Below are positions 1 to 7,015 of a DNA stretch of 8,812 nucleotides, piece after piece; within the stretch, counting starts at the first letter, position 1, and each line of letters starts with the position of its first letter. The notes under the pieces are model-generated. The model worked only from the letters and a program-made list of their open reading frames with translations, ran no database searches and was not told where the DNA came from. The stretch comes from an uncultured Methylocystaceae bacterium (GTDB lineage: Bacteria; Pseudomonadota; Alphaproteobacteria; Rhizobiales; Beijerinckiaceae). The position numbers were made by a program, and so were the translations under genes. The DNA lies in the NCBI GenBank assembly GCA_945956975.1, contig CAMFKC010000063.1, positions 1 through 8,812 on the forward strand, given 5' to 3'.

Positions 1-394
1 GAACGACATGCGGCCAGGCGCGGGCGAGCGTGCAGGCCTGTTCCAGCACGTAGAGGCCGACCAGATCGATCAGACCGGCGCGCTCCGCGACGCGCAGGAA
101 ACCCTCGGTGTCGGTCGGCGTCCCGCCCGGCGCATCCCAGCGCAGCAGCGATTCGACGCTGGCGACGGACTGGCCGTCGGCGGTCAGTTGCGGCTGGAAG
201 ACGACCGACAATTCCCGCCGGTCGAGCGCGCGCAGCAGGTCGGGCGTGGAAATTCTGGCGGCGGCAGCAAGCAAAGTCAGGCCCTCCGGCCGCGAAAACT
301 GCGTTACGATAGCCGCCAGACGTTGCCGAGATGCGAATGCCGGCGGCGATATGGCGTTTTCCCGAATTCGTCCTGCGCCCGCCGGCCGGTCCAC
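1..394 (-). CDS. EAL-domain protein, c-di-GMP phosphodiesterase type (partial, N-terminal part)
   Basis: Reading the minus strand gives an open frame of 131 codons that leaves the window at its left edge. From about residue 50 it reads as the start of an EAL domain: LLRALDRRELSVVFQPQ, then ESLLRW, then GFLRVAERAGLIDLVG and VLEQACTLARAW. These match the usual order of substrate- and metal-binding segments at the front of EAL domains, which hydrolyse cyclic di-GMP to pGpG in the cytoplasm. The signature triplet is ESL rather than EAL; the metal-binding Glu and the following LR are kept, so activity is possible. A stop codon lies just upstream (rc TAA before PSW), so the N-terminus is short, with no GGDEF or sensor domain in front. 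There is no ATG; GTG at 394-392, preceded by AGGGAAAGG, is the best start I see. It is divergent from aroQ. The family is confident, the start is not, and the rest of the domain is not visible. Confidence 0.8.
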   Translation of the reverse strand, partial: MDRPAGAGRIRENAISPPAFASRQRLAAIVTQFSRPEGLTLLAAAARISTPDLLRALDRRELSVVFQPQLTADGQSVASVESLLRWDAPGGTPTDTEGFLRVAERAGLIDLVGLYVLEQACTLARAWPHVV

Positions 395-435
395 AGGCCT
401 TTCCCTGCCCCGCCAAGACGGTTAGAACACCGGCC

Positions 436-452
436 CGGACCCCGGAGGTCCG
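436..452 (+). promoter_or_regulatory. Small inverted repeat overlapping the likely aroQ ribosome binding site
   Basis: CGGACC (436-441) and GGTCCG (447-452) are perfect 6-base inverted arms around a 5-base loop. The only Shine-Dalgarno-like GGAGG upstream of aroQ (444-448) lies in the loop and right arm, so folding of the mRNA could mask it. GGAGG is also rather far from the ATG at 465 (16 bases). In GC-rich DNA such a short repeat can arise by chance, so a regulatory role is only a suggestion. Confidence 0.2.
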
Positions 453-464
453 CCGGAATCCGCG

Positions 465-896
465 ATGAAGACCGTCTATGTCCTGAATGGACCCAACCTC
501 AACCTGCTGGGCACGCGCGAACCCGCCACCTACGGATCGCAGACGCTGGCGGACATCGAGGCCAGCCTGCGCCAGCAAGCCGCCGCGATGGGCGTGGAGG
601 TCGTGTTCCGGCAGTCGAACATGGAAGGCGAACTCGTCACGTGGATCCAGGAGGCCGGCGAGGCCGGCGCCCCGGTGATCCTGAACGCCGGCGCCTACAC
701 GCACACGTCGATCGCGCTGCATGACGCGATCCGCGGCGCCAAGGCGGACGTCGTGGAAGTCCATCTGTCGAATACGCACGCCCGGGAGGATTTCCGGCAT
801 CATTCCTTCATCTCGCCCGTCGCAAGGGGCGTCATTCTGGGCTTCGGCGCGCGCTCCTACGCGCTTGCCCTGCACGCCCTCTTCCCATCGCAGTGA
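465..896 (+). CDS. aroQ: 3-dehydroquinate dehydratase, type II
   Basis: Converts 3-dehydroquinate to 3-dehydroshikimate, the third step of the shikimate pathway to aromatic amino acids, in the cytoplasm. The 143-residue length is normal for type II enzymes, which form dodecamers. Visible family motifs are NGPNLNLLGTREP (residues 8-20), with the lid Arg18 and catalytic Tyr23; QSNMEGELV (50-58); NAGAYTHTSIALHDA (74-88), the substrate-binding segment; and EVHLSN (98-103), with catalytic His100. All key residues of the family appear intact. ATG at 465 is chosen because the conserved N-terminus (KTVYVLNGPN) begins right there. It is the first gene of a plus-strand run with accB starting 10 bases after its stop; aroQ-accB-accC is a common order in Alphaproteobacteria. 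Nothing unusual is seen in the protein. Confidence 0.97.
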   Translation: MKTVYVLNGPNLNLLGTREPATYGSQTLADIEASLRQQAAAMGVEVVFRQSNMEGELVTWIQEAGEAGAPVILNAGAYTHTSIALHDAIRGAKADVVEVHLSNTHAREDFRHHSFISPVARGVILGFGARSYALALHALFPSQ

Positions 897-906
897 GCTC
901 GATCCC

Positions 907-1434
907 ATGACGAAGAAGCCTGCCGCCAAATCCGCCAGACCCGCAGCAGCGATGCGGCCGCCTGCAAACTCTTCCGGGGTCGACGCCGGCCTCGTTCGCG
1001 AACTCGCGAGCCTGCTGTCGGAAACCGACCTCACCGAGATCGAGGTGGAAAAGGGCGACATGCGCATCCGCGTGGCGCGCGAGACGCGCTATGCCGCCGC
1101 GCCCGCCCCTGCGCAGGTGACGATCGCCGCCCCGGCGGCAGCGCCGGCGCCTGTCGCTGTCGCTGCAGCGCCGGCCGCCGCCGCGACCGCGGCGAGCCAT
1201 GCCGGCGCGGTCAAGTCGCCCATGGTGGGCACCGCCTACCGCCGCCCCAATCCGGATTCGAAGCCTTTCATCGAAATCGGAACCGTCGTTAAAAGCGGCG
1301 ACAAGATCCTGCTCGTCGAGGCCATGAAGACGTTCAATGAGATCGTCGCGCCGAAGGGTGGAACGGTCACCGCGATCTTCGTCGAGGACGGACAGCCGGT
1401 CGAATACGACCAGACGCTCTGCGTCATCGAGTAA
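907..1434 (+). CDS. accB: Biotin carboxyl carrier protein of acetyl-CoA carboxylase
   Basis: AccB carries biotin between biotin carboxylase (AccC) and the carboxyltransferase (AccA/AccD) in the first committed step of fatty acid synthesis. The 175-residue protein has a basic Ala/Pro-rich N-terminus (1-22), a short helical segment with ELASLLSETDLTEIEVEKGDMRI between about 32 and 54, a flexible Ala/Pro linker (about 63-98) and a C-terminal biotinyl domain (100-175). The biotin attachment site is EAMKT, with Lys141 as the modified residue. The stretch SPMVGTAYRRPNPDSKPF (104-121) includes the protruding thumb loop typical of bacterial AccB and absent from most other biotinyl domains. The same frame is open further upstream into aroQ, but ATG 907 sits just after the aroQ stop and gives a normal length. 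The ribosome binding site is weak, so coupling to aroQ translation is plausible. The start could alternatively be ATG 952. Confidence 0.96.
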   Translation: MTKKPAAKSARPAAAMRPPANSSGVDAGLVRELASLLSETDLTEIEVEKGDMRIRVARETRYAAAPAPAQVTIAAPAAAPAPVAVAAAPAAAATAASHAGAVKSPMVGTAYRRPNPDSKPFIEIGTVVKSGDKILLVEAMKTFNEIVAPKGGTVTAIFVEDGQPVEYDQTLCVIE

Positions 1435-1438
1435 GGCG

Positions 1439-2797
<1,359 letters not shown>

Positions 2798-2821
2798 GCC
2801 CTTTCCGCGGCGGACGGGGCT

Positions 2822-3574
2822 GTGATCGATCCGCTGCTGATCGCAGCAGCAGCCGGGCTTGTCGGCGGGTCCATGAACGCCGTCGCGGGGGGCGGGTCTT
2901 TCGTCACCTTGCCTGCGCTGGTGGCGGCCGGCGTGCCCTCCGTCAACGCCAATGCGACCTCCACGGTGGCGCTGGTGCCCAGCGCGCTCGCCAGCGCCTT
3001 CGCTTATCGCCAGGACTTCGAGGGCTTCGAGGGCGTCTCGATGAAGGCGATGGCCGTCGTGTCCATTGTCGGCGGCGTGGCGGGCGCGGTCCTCCTGATG
3101 AATACGCCGCAACGCGTGTTCGACGCGCTCGTGCCCTTCCTGCTCGCCTTCGGCACGATCGTCTTCGCATTCGGCCGGCAGGCCGGCGAATGGCTGCGCA
3201 GCCGCGTGAAGATCTCGCCGCCGATGGTGCTGGTGGTGCAGTTTCTGCTCGGCGTTTACGGCGGATATTTCGGCGGCGCCGTCGGCATCATGATGATGGC
3301 GACGTGGAGCCTGCTGACGACCGCGAGCCTCGCGTCGATGCAGCCGGCCCGCAATGTGCTCAACGCCGTGATGAACGCGACCGCCTCGATCCTGTTCATC
3401 GCGGGCGGCCTCATCTACTGGAAGCCGATGGCGGCGATGCTGGTCGGCGCGGTCGTCGGCGGTTATTTCACCGCGCGGGTCGCCCGCCGCCTCGACCCGG
3501 CCAAGGCGCGGATCGGCATTTCCTGCCTCAACGCTGTCATCACCGGCCTGATGTTCTGGAAGACGTTCGGCTGA
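2822..3574 (+). CDS. TauE/SafE (TSUP) family membrane permease
   Basis: A 250-residue hydrophobic inner-membrane protein with about seven or eight membrane segments (for example around residues 5-22, 76-93, 102-118, 136-150, 186-199 and 204-219). The two halves carry the glycine motifs of the TSUP family: NAVAGGGSFVTLPAL (19-33) and GVYGGYFGGAVGIMMM (144-159). Characterised members export or import sulfite, sulfonates or related organic anions, but the family is broad and nothing here fixes the substrate. The start is taken as GTG 2822, preceded by GGACGGGG, because it supplies a full first membrane segment; ATG 2872 would remove most of it. The gene begins 24 bases after accC and ends 45 bases before aat, so it is probably co-transcribed. 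Its place between accC and aat looks like an insertion into a housekeeping run, and a functional link to fatty acid synthesis is not evident. Confidence 0.88.
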   Translation: MIDPLLIAAAAGLVGGSMNAVAGGGSFVTLPALVAAGVPSVNANATSTVALVPSALASAFAYRQDFEGFEGVSMKAMAVVSIVGGVAGAVLLMNTPQRVFDALVPFLLAFGTIVFAFGRQAGEWLRSRVKISPPMVLVVQFLLGVYGGYFGGAVGIMMMATWSLLTTASLASMQPARNVLNAVMNATASILFIAGGLIYWKPMAAMLVGAVVGGYFTARVARRLDPAKARIGISCLNAVITGLMFWKTFG

Positions 3575-3619
3575 CCCCGTTGTCTTGACCCGGCGCTGCG
3601 ACGCCGCCACCTTCGTGCC

Positions 3620-4306
3620 ATGTCGCGCGGTTCGTCACGTCCCGAAATCACGCCGGACATCGTCCTGCGCGCCTATTCGATCGGCCTTTTTCCGATGGGC
3701 GAGAAGGCGGACGACGACCGGCTCTACTGGGTGGAGCCGGAGGAGCGCGGCCTTTTCCCGCTCGATGGGGTCAAGATTTCGAAGAGTCTCGCAAAGACGG
3801 TGCGGTCCGACCGGTTCGAGGTCGCTGTCGATCGTGATTTCGATGCCGTGATCGACGGCTGCGCCCATGCCGGGACGGCGCGCGACACGACCTGGATCAA
3901 CGCGCCCATCCGACGGCTCTACCGCGAATTGTTCGACGCCGGCTTCGTGCATACGGTCGAGTGCCGACGGGAGGGCATGCTGGTCGGCGGGCTATACGGG
4001 GTGTCGCTGGGGGCTGCTTTCTTTGGCGAAAGCATGTTCCACACGCAGCGCGACGCCTCAAAGGTCGCTCTCGTGCATCTGGCCGCCCGGCTCCGGGCCG
4101 GCCGCTACCGCTTGCTCGACACGCAATTCGTCACGCCGCATCTGGCGAGCCTGGGTGCGATATCCATCCCGCGCTCGATCTATCGCGGCATGCTGGAGCG
4201 CGCGGTCGAGGCCGGCGCCGACTTTTTCGCCTGGCCGCGCGACATGCGAATTTCGGGGAGCGAAATTCTCGCGTCTTTCGCAGTGCAACGTGACACCGGC
4301 GGATAA
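3620..4306 (+). CDS. aat: Leucyl/phenylalanyl-tRNA--protein transferase
   Basis: Transfers Leu or Phe from charged tRNA onto proteins whose N-terminus is Arg or Lys, marking them for ClpS/ClpAP degradation (bacterial N-end rule) in the cytoplasm. The 228 residues show the family series: AYSIGLFPMG (18-27), LYWVEP (35-40) where many members have WWSP, TWI (91-93), HTVE (111-114), LVGGLYGVSLG (121-131), FFGESMF (134-140), ASKVAL (146-151), LLDTQF (165-170) and HLASLGA (174-180). Residues corresponding to the E. coli active-site Glu, Asp and Gln are Glu137, Asp167 and Gln169, so activity is expected. ATG 3620 is chosen as the start close to the conserved domain; no good ribosome binding site precedes it. 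No terminator follows it before the next gene, so some read-through into the binding-protein gene is possible. Confidence 0.96.
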   Translation: MSRGSSRPEITPDIVLRAYSIGLFPMGEKADDDRLYWVEPEERGLFPLDGVKISKSLAKTVRSDRFEVAVDRDFDAVIDGCAHAGTARDTTWINAPIRRLYRELFDAGFVHTVECRREGMLVGGLYGVSLGAAFFGESMFHTQRDASKVALVHLAARLRAGRYRLLDTQFVTPHLASLGAISIPRSIYRGMLERAVEAGADFFAWPRDMRISGSEILASFAVQRDTGG

Positions 4307-4317
4307 ATCGCTAGCAT
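4290..4317 (+). promoter_or_regulatory. Candidate sigma-70-type promoter for the first binding-protein gene
   Basis: GTGACA (4290-4295) matches 5 of 6 bases of the TTGACA -35 box, and TAGCAT (4312-4317) matches 4 of 6 bases of the TATAAT -10 box, separated by 16 bases. The -35 box lies inside the last codons of aat. Transcription would begin around 4323-4326, at the left edge of the palindrome at 4327-4342. The matches are imperfect and found by eye, so this is a suggestion that fits the layout rather than a firm call. Confidence 0.35.
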
Positions 4318-4326
4318 TTCTGCATA

Positions 4327-4342
4327 CCTGACATCTGTCAGG
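4327..4342. promoter_or_regulatory. Perfect palindrome, candidate operator
   Basis: CCTGACA (4327-4333) and TGTCAGG (4336-4342) are perfect inverted 7-base arms with a 2-base centre. The symmetry and size suit a dimeric repressor or activator. It sits directly after the candidate promoter, where a bound protein would block transcription. It is not an intrinsic terminator because no T run follows. No matching palindrome is seen in the leader of the second binding-protein gene. The regulator is not encoded in this window and I do not recognise the motif. Confidence 0.45.
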
Positions 4343-4343
4343 C

Positions 4344-4378
4344 GCGACCGTGACAAGACCATTCCGCAGTGCGGTCGC
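4344..4378 (+). promoter_or_regulatory. Leader inverted repeat with two alternative pairings
   Basis: GCGACCG (4344-4350) pairs perfectly with CGGTCGC (4372-4378) around a 21-base loop. Inside that loop, CCGC (4364-4367) can instead pair with GCGG (4371-4374), which overlaps the right arm, so the two folds exclude each other. The element ends 3 bases before the ribosome binding site and could affect mRNA stability or translation. Chance pairing is possible in DNA of this GC content. Confidence 0.25.
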
Positions 4379-4381
4379 ATT

Positions 4382-4390
4382 GAGGGAGGT
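4382..4390 (+). promoter_or_regulatory. Strong ribosome binding site of the first binding-protein gene
   Basis: GAGGGAGGT lies 5 bases before ATG 4396 and is the strongest Shine-Dalgarno match on the plus strand of the window. It fixes the start and suggests high expression, as expected for an abundant periplasmic binding protein. Confidence 0.85.
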
Positions 4391-4395
4391 AACGA

Positions 4396-5613
4396 ATGAA
4401 GTTCCTGAAATTCGCGTTCGCCGCGACTCTGGCGAGCGCAGGCTTTGCAACGGCAGCTTTCGCCCAGAAATCCTACGGGCCGGGCGTAACCGACACCGAG
4501 ATCAAGATCGGCAACATCATGCCCTACAGCGGACCCGCGTCCGCCTATGGCATCATCGGCAAGGCGCAGGCCGCCTATTTCCAGATGATCAACGATCAGG
4601 GCGGCATCAACGGCCGCAAGATCAATTTCATCTCGTATGACGACGCCTACAGCCCGCCCAAGACGGTTGAACAGGCGCGCAAGCTCGTCGAGAGCGACAA
4701 CGTGCTGCTGATCTTCGCGCCGCTCGGCACGCCGCCGAATTCCGCGATCCACAAATACATGAATGCGCAGAAGGTGCCGCACCTGTTCCTCGCGACGGGC
4801 GCGACCAAGTGGAACGACCCGAAGAACTTCCCGTGGACGATGGGCTGGCAGCCGAGCTACCAGGCCGAAGGCAAGATCTACGCGAAATATCTTCTCGAGA
4901 AGAACCCGAACGCCAAGGTCGCGATTCTCTACCAGAACGACGACTACGGTAAGGATTATCTCAAGGGCTTCATGGACGGGCTCGCGGGCAAGATCAAACC
5001 CGTCATCACCCTGACCTATGAGGTCGCCGATCCGACGATCGACTCGCAGATGACGCGTCTGCAGGCGTCCGGCGCCGACACGTTCATGAACATCACGACG
5101 CCGAAGTTCGCCGCGATGGCGATCAAGAAGGCTGCCGAGTTGAACTGGAAGCCGACGCACTTCCTCAACAACGTCTCGGCCTCGGTCGGCGCGGTGATCA
5201 AGCCAGCAGGCTTCGAGAACGCACAGGGCATCATCTCGACCGCCTACATGAAGGATCCGACCGATCCGCAGTGGAAGGACGACGCCGGCTTCAAGAAGTG
5301 GAACGCGTTCATCGACAAGTACATGCCCGGCGTCAACAAGGCCGACGGCGGACTCGTCACCGGCTACAACGACGCTCAGACGATGGTGCAGGTGCTCAAG
5401 CAGTGCGGCGACAACCTCACGCGCGAGAACGTGATGAAGCAGGCTGCGAGCCTCAAGGACATCCAGCAGGAAATGATGCTGCCGGGCGTTCTCATCAAGA
5501 CCGCAGCCGACGACTTCGGACCGATCCAGCAGGAACAGCTGATGAAGTTCGACAAGGACCATTGGGAGCTGTTTGGCCCCATCTACGACGCGCGGCAGAA
5601 GTCGACCAACTGA
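4396..5613 (+). CDS. ABC transporter solute-binding protein, branched-chain amino acid (LivK-like) type, copy 1
   Basis: A 405-residue periplasmic protein expected to bind a small ligand and hand it to a LivHMGF-type ABC transporter. Residues 1-23 form a Sec signal peptide (MKFLKF, hydrophobic core, AFA cleavage before Gln24). The mature part has the type I periplasmic-binding fold: KIGNIMPYSGPASAYG near the N-terminus, INDQGGINGRKI, EQARKLVESDNV, LATGATKW, FPWTMGWQPSYQAEG, ILYQNDDYGKDYLKG and a C-terminal LTRENVMKQAASL segment. There is one Cys in the mature chain (337), so no internal disulfide. No lipobox is seen. The ligand cannot be read from sequence; relatives bind amino acids, amides, or aromatic or other organic acids. 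The permease and ATPase genes are not in this window, so it depends on a transporter encoded elsewhere. It has its own strong ribosome binding site, a candidate promoter and palindrome upstream and a terminator downstream, so it is probably a single-gene transcript. It is paralogous to the next gene. Confidence 0.93.
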   Translation: MKFLKFAFAATLASAGFATAAFAQKSYGPGVTDTEIKIGNIMPYSGPASAYGIIGKAQAAYFQMINDQGGINGRKINFISYDDAYSPPKTVEQARKLVESDNVLLIFAPLGTPPNSAIHKYMNAQKVPHLFLATGATKWNDPKNFPWTMGWQPSYQAEGKIYAKYLLEKNPNAKVAILYQNDDYGKDYLKGFMDGLAGKIKPVITLTYEVADPTIDSQMTRLQASGADTFMNITTPKFAAMAIKKAAELNWKPTHFLNNVSASVGAVIKPAGFENAQGIISTAYMKDPTDPQWKDDAGFKKWNAFIDKYMPGVNKADGGLVTGYNDAQTMVQVLKQCGDNLTRENVMKQAASLKDIQQEMMLPGVLIKTAADDFGPIQQEQLMKFDKDHWELFGPIYDARQKSTN

Positions 5614-5621
5614 TCTAAACC

Positions 5622-5647
5622 GGGGCGGCGTCATGCCGCCCCTTTTT
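5622..5647 (+). terminator. Rho-independent terminator after binding-protein copy 1
   Basis: GGGGCGGC (5622-5629) and GCCGCCCC (5635-5642) form a perfect 8-base GC stem around the loop GTCAT, followed by five T residues (5643-5647). It starts 8 bases after the stop codon. It should separate transcription of the two binding-protein genes, at least partly. The T run is also the left arm of a small TTTTTG/CAAAAA inverted repeat (5643-5657). Confidence 0.92.
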
Positions 5648-5683
5648 GCTCCAAAAACAAGAAAACGCCTGAAGACAACAAGA

Positions 5684-5755
5684 CCGGCCGAAGGCGCGCA
5701 GACGCCAGGCCGGCGGATGAACGGGGGACTGGGAAACGTCGGCCGGCTGTCGGCC
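5684..5755 (+). promoter_or_regulatory. Hairpin-rich leader of binding-protein copy 2
   Basis: Two GC-rich inverted repeats lie between the copy 1 terminator and the copy 2 start. The first pairs CCGGCC (5684-5689) with GGCCGG (5708-5713) and, inside it, GGCG (5693-5696) with CGCC (5703-5706), giving a 10-base-pair stem with a small internal loop. The second pairs GGCCG (5741-5745) with CGGCC (5751-5755) and ends 5 bases before the ribosome binding site. Neither has a T run, so they are not terminators; mRNA stabilising or translation-controlling structures are possible. I could not find a convincing promoter in this interval. Confidence 0.35.
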
Positions 5756-5760
5756 AAACA

Positions 5761-5767
5761 AGGGGAG
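5761..5767 (+). promoter_or_regulatory. Ribosome binding site that fixes the start of copy 2
   Basis: AGGGGAG ends 7 bases before ATG 5775. A GTG at 5769 is in frame but would lie only one base from this site, so ATG 5775 is the better start. That choice also makes both paralogues exactly 405 residues long. Confidence 0.8.
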
Positions 5768-5774
5768 AGTGAAC

Positions 5775-6992
5775 ATGAAGCGGAAGCTTGGTTTCCTGCT
5801 TGCGGCGACGCTCGCCGCAGGTATTGCGAGCAGCGCGCAGGCGCAGAAGAAATACGGTCCGGGCGTGACCGATACCGAGATCAAGATCGGCAACATCATG
5901 CCCTATTCCGGCCCTGCCTCGGCCTACGGCACGATCGGCCAGACCGAGCAGGCCTATTTCAAGATGATCAACGATCAGGGCGGCATCAACGGCCGCAAGA
6001 TCAACTTCATCTCGTATGACGACGGCTACAGCCCGCCCAAGACGGTGGAGCAGGCGCGCAAGCTGGTCGAGAGCGACAACGTGCTGATGATCTTCAACCC
6101 GCTGGGCACGCCGCCGAACACGGCCATCCAGAAATACATGAACGCGCAGAAGGTCCCGCAGCTCTTCGTCGCGACCGGCGCCACCAAGTGGAACGACCCG
6201 AAGAATTTCCCCTGGACCATGGGCTGGCAGCCGAGCTACCAGGCCGAGGGCACGATCTACGCGCAGTACATCCTGAAGAACAAGCCGAACGCGAAGATCG
6301 CAATCCTCTACCAAAACGACGACTACGGTAAGGACTATCTGAAGGGCTTCATGGACGGGCTCGACGGCAAGATCAAACCCGTCATCACGCTGACCTACGA
6401 AGTCTCCGATCCGACGATCGACTCGCAGATGACGCGCCTGCAGGCATCGGGCGCCGACACGTTCTTCAACATCACCACGCCGAAGTTCGCGGCGATGGCG
6501 ATCAAGAAGGCGCATGAACTCAACTGGAAGCCGCTGCACTTCCTCAACAACGTCTCGGCCTCGGTCGGCGCGGTGCTGAAGCCTGCCGGATTCGAGGCCT
6601 CCCAGGGCGTGATCTCGACGGGCTACCTGAAGGATCCGACCGATCCGCAGTGGAAGGCCGACGCGGGCTTCAAGAACTGGGTCGCCTTCGTCGACAAGTA
6701 CATGCCGGGCGCCGACAAGACCAACGCCAACCTCGTCTACGGCTACACCGTGGCGCAGGGCCTGGTCGAAGTTCTCAAGAAATGCGGCGACGACCTCACG
6801 CGCGAGAACGTGATGAAGCAGGCGGCAAGCCTCACCGACGCCAAGTTCGAGATGCTGATCCCGGGCATTCTCGTCAACACGAGCGCGACCGACTTCGCGC
6901 CGATCCAGCAGGAGCAGTTGCAGAAGTTCGAAGGCGACCGCTGGGTGCTGTTCGGCGAAATCTACGACGCCAGCAAGAAGGTGACGAACTGA
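5775..6992 (+). CDS. ABC transporter solute-binding protein, branched-chain amino acid (LivK-like) type, copy 2
   Basis: A 405-residue paralogue of the preceding gene with the same architecture: signal peptide 1-23 (MKRKLGF, hydrophobic core, AQA cleavage before Gln24) and a mature type I periplasmic-binding domain with GPGVTDTEIKIG, INDQGGINGRKI, ATGATKW, WQPSYQAEG and QNDDYGKDY all conserved. The single mature Cys337 is kept. By hand alignment residues 24-265 are about 89% identical to copy 1, but residues 266-405 only about 68%. Most changes fall in 300-405, for example ADGGLVTGYNDAQTM in copy 1 against TNANLVYGYTVAQGL here. The signal peptide also differs freely. This suggests a shared fold and transporter contact but possibly different ligand preference or affinity. 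No transporter subunits are adjacent. It has its own ribosome binding site and a strong terminator. The ligand is unknown. Confidence 0.93.
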   Translation: MKRKLGFLLAATLAAGIASSAQAQKKYGPGVTDTEIKIGNIMPYSGPASAYGTIGQTEQAYFKMINDQGGINGRKINFISYDDGYSPPKTVEQARKLVESDNVLMIFNPLGTPPNTAIQKYMNAQKVPQLFVATGATKWNDPKNFPWTMGWQPSYQAEGTIYAQYILKNKPNAKIAILYQNDDYGKDYLKGFMDGLDGKIKPVITLTYEVSDPTIDSQMTRLQASGADTFFNITTPKFAAMAIKKAHELNWKPLHFLNNVSASVGAVLKPAGFEASQGVISTGYLKDPTDPQWKADAGFKNWVAFVDKYMPGADKTNANLVYGYTVAQGLVEVLKKCGDDLTRENVMKQAASLTDAKFEMLIPGILVNTSATDFAPIQQEQLQKFEGDRWVLFGEIYDASKKVTN

Positions 6993-7015
6993 TCGGCCAC
7001 CAGCCGGTCGCGATC

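Larger units (their letters stand above)
4396..6992 (+). repeat. Tandem gene duplication, repeat distance 1379 bases
   Basis: The two binding-protein genes (4396-5613 and 5775-6992) have identical length and align from end to end at a constant offset of 1379 bases with no gap. A hand count gives about 71 differences in 382 mature residues (about 81% identity). The longest exact DNA match I noted is 43 bases (4583-4625 equals 5962-6004), including third codon positions. Both are followed by the bases ACTGATC and then a terminator with a GGGGCGGC-type stem, so the duplicated unit may have included the 3' end. The 5' leaders do not resemble each other. Confidence 0.9.

Noticed and set aside
8..724. 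Plus-strand open frame of 238 codons over the EAL gene and aroQ
   Set aside because: It crosses two genes in the wrong frame; its translation is Arg/Gly/Pro-rich and low in family-like motifs, while the minus strand (EAL) and another plus frame (aroQ) carry clear motifs.
3584..3613. CTTGAC box in the TSUP-aat gap as a possible aat promoter
   Set aside because: No acceptable -10 box lies at the right spacing (CACCTT at best), and the start would fall almost on the aat ATG.
5643..5657. TTTTTG-CTC-CAAAAA inverted repeat after the copy 1 terminator
   Set aside because: It is formed by the terminator T run and a neighbouring A run; a 6-base A/T stem is weak and most likely coincidental.
5769..5774. 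GTG start for binding-protein copy 2
   Set aside because: It would leave one base between the Shine-Dalgarno sequence and the start; ATG 5775 has normal spacing and matches the length of copy 1.
4180..6539. Two long minus-strand open frames antisense to the two binding-protein genes (4180-5757 and 5631-6539)
   Set aside because: Their mutual similarity is fully explained by the duplication of the plus-strand genes; no ribosome binding site or recognisable domain supports them.
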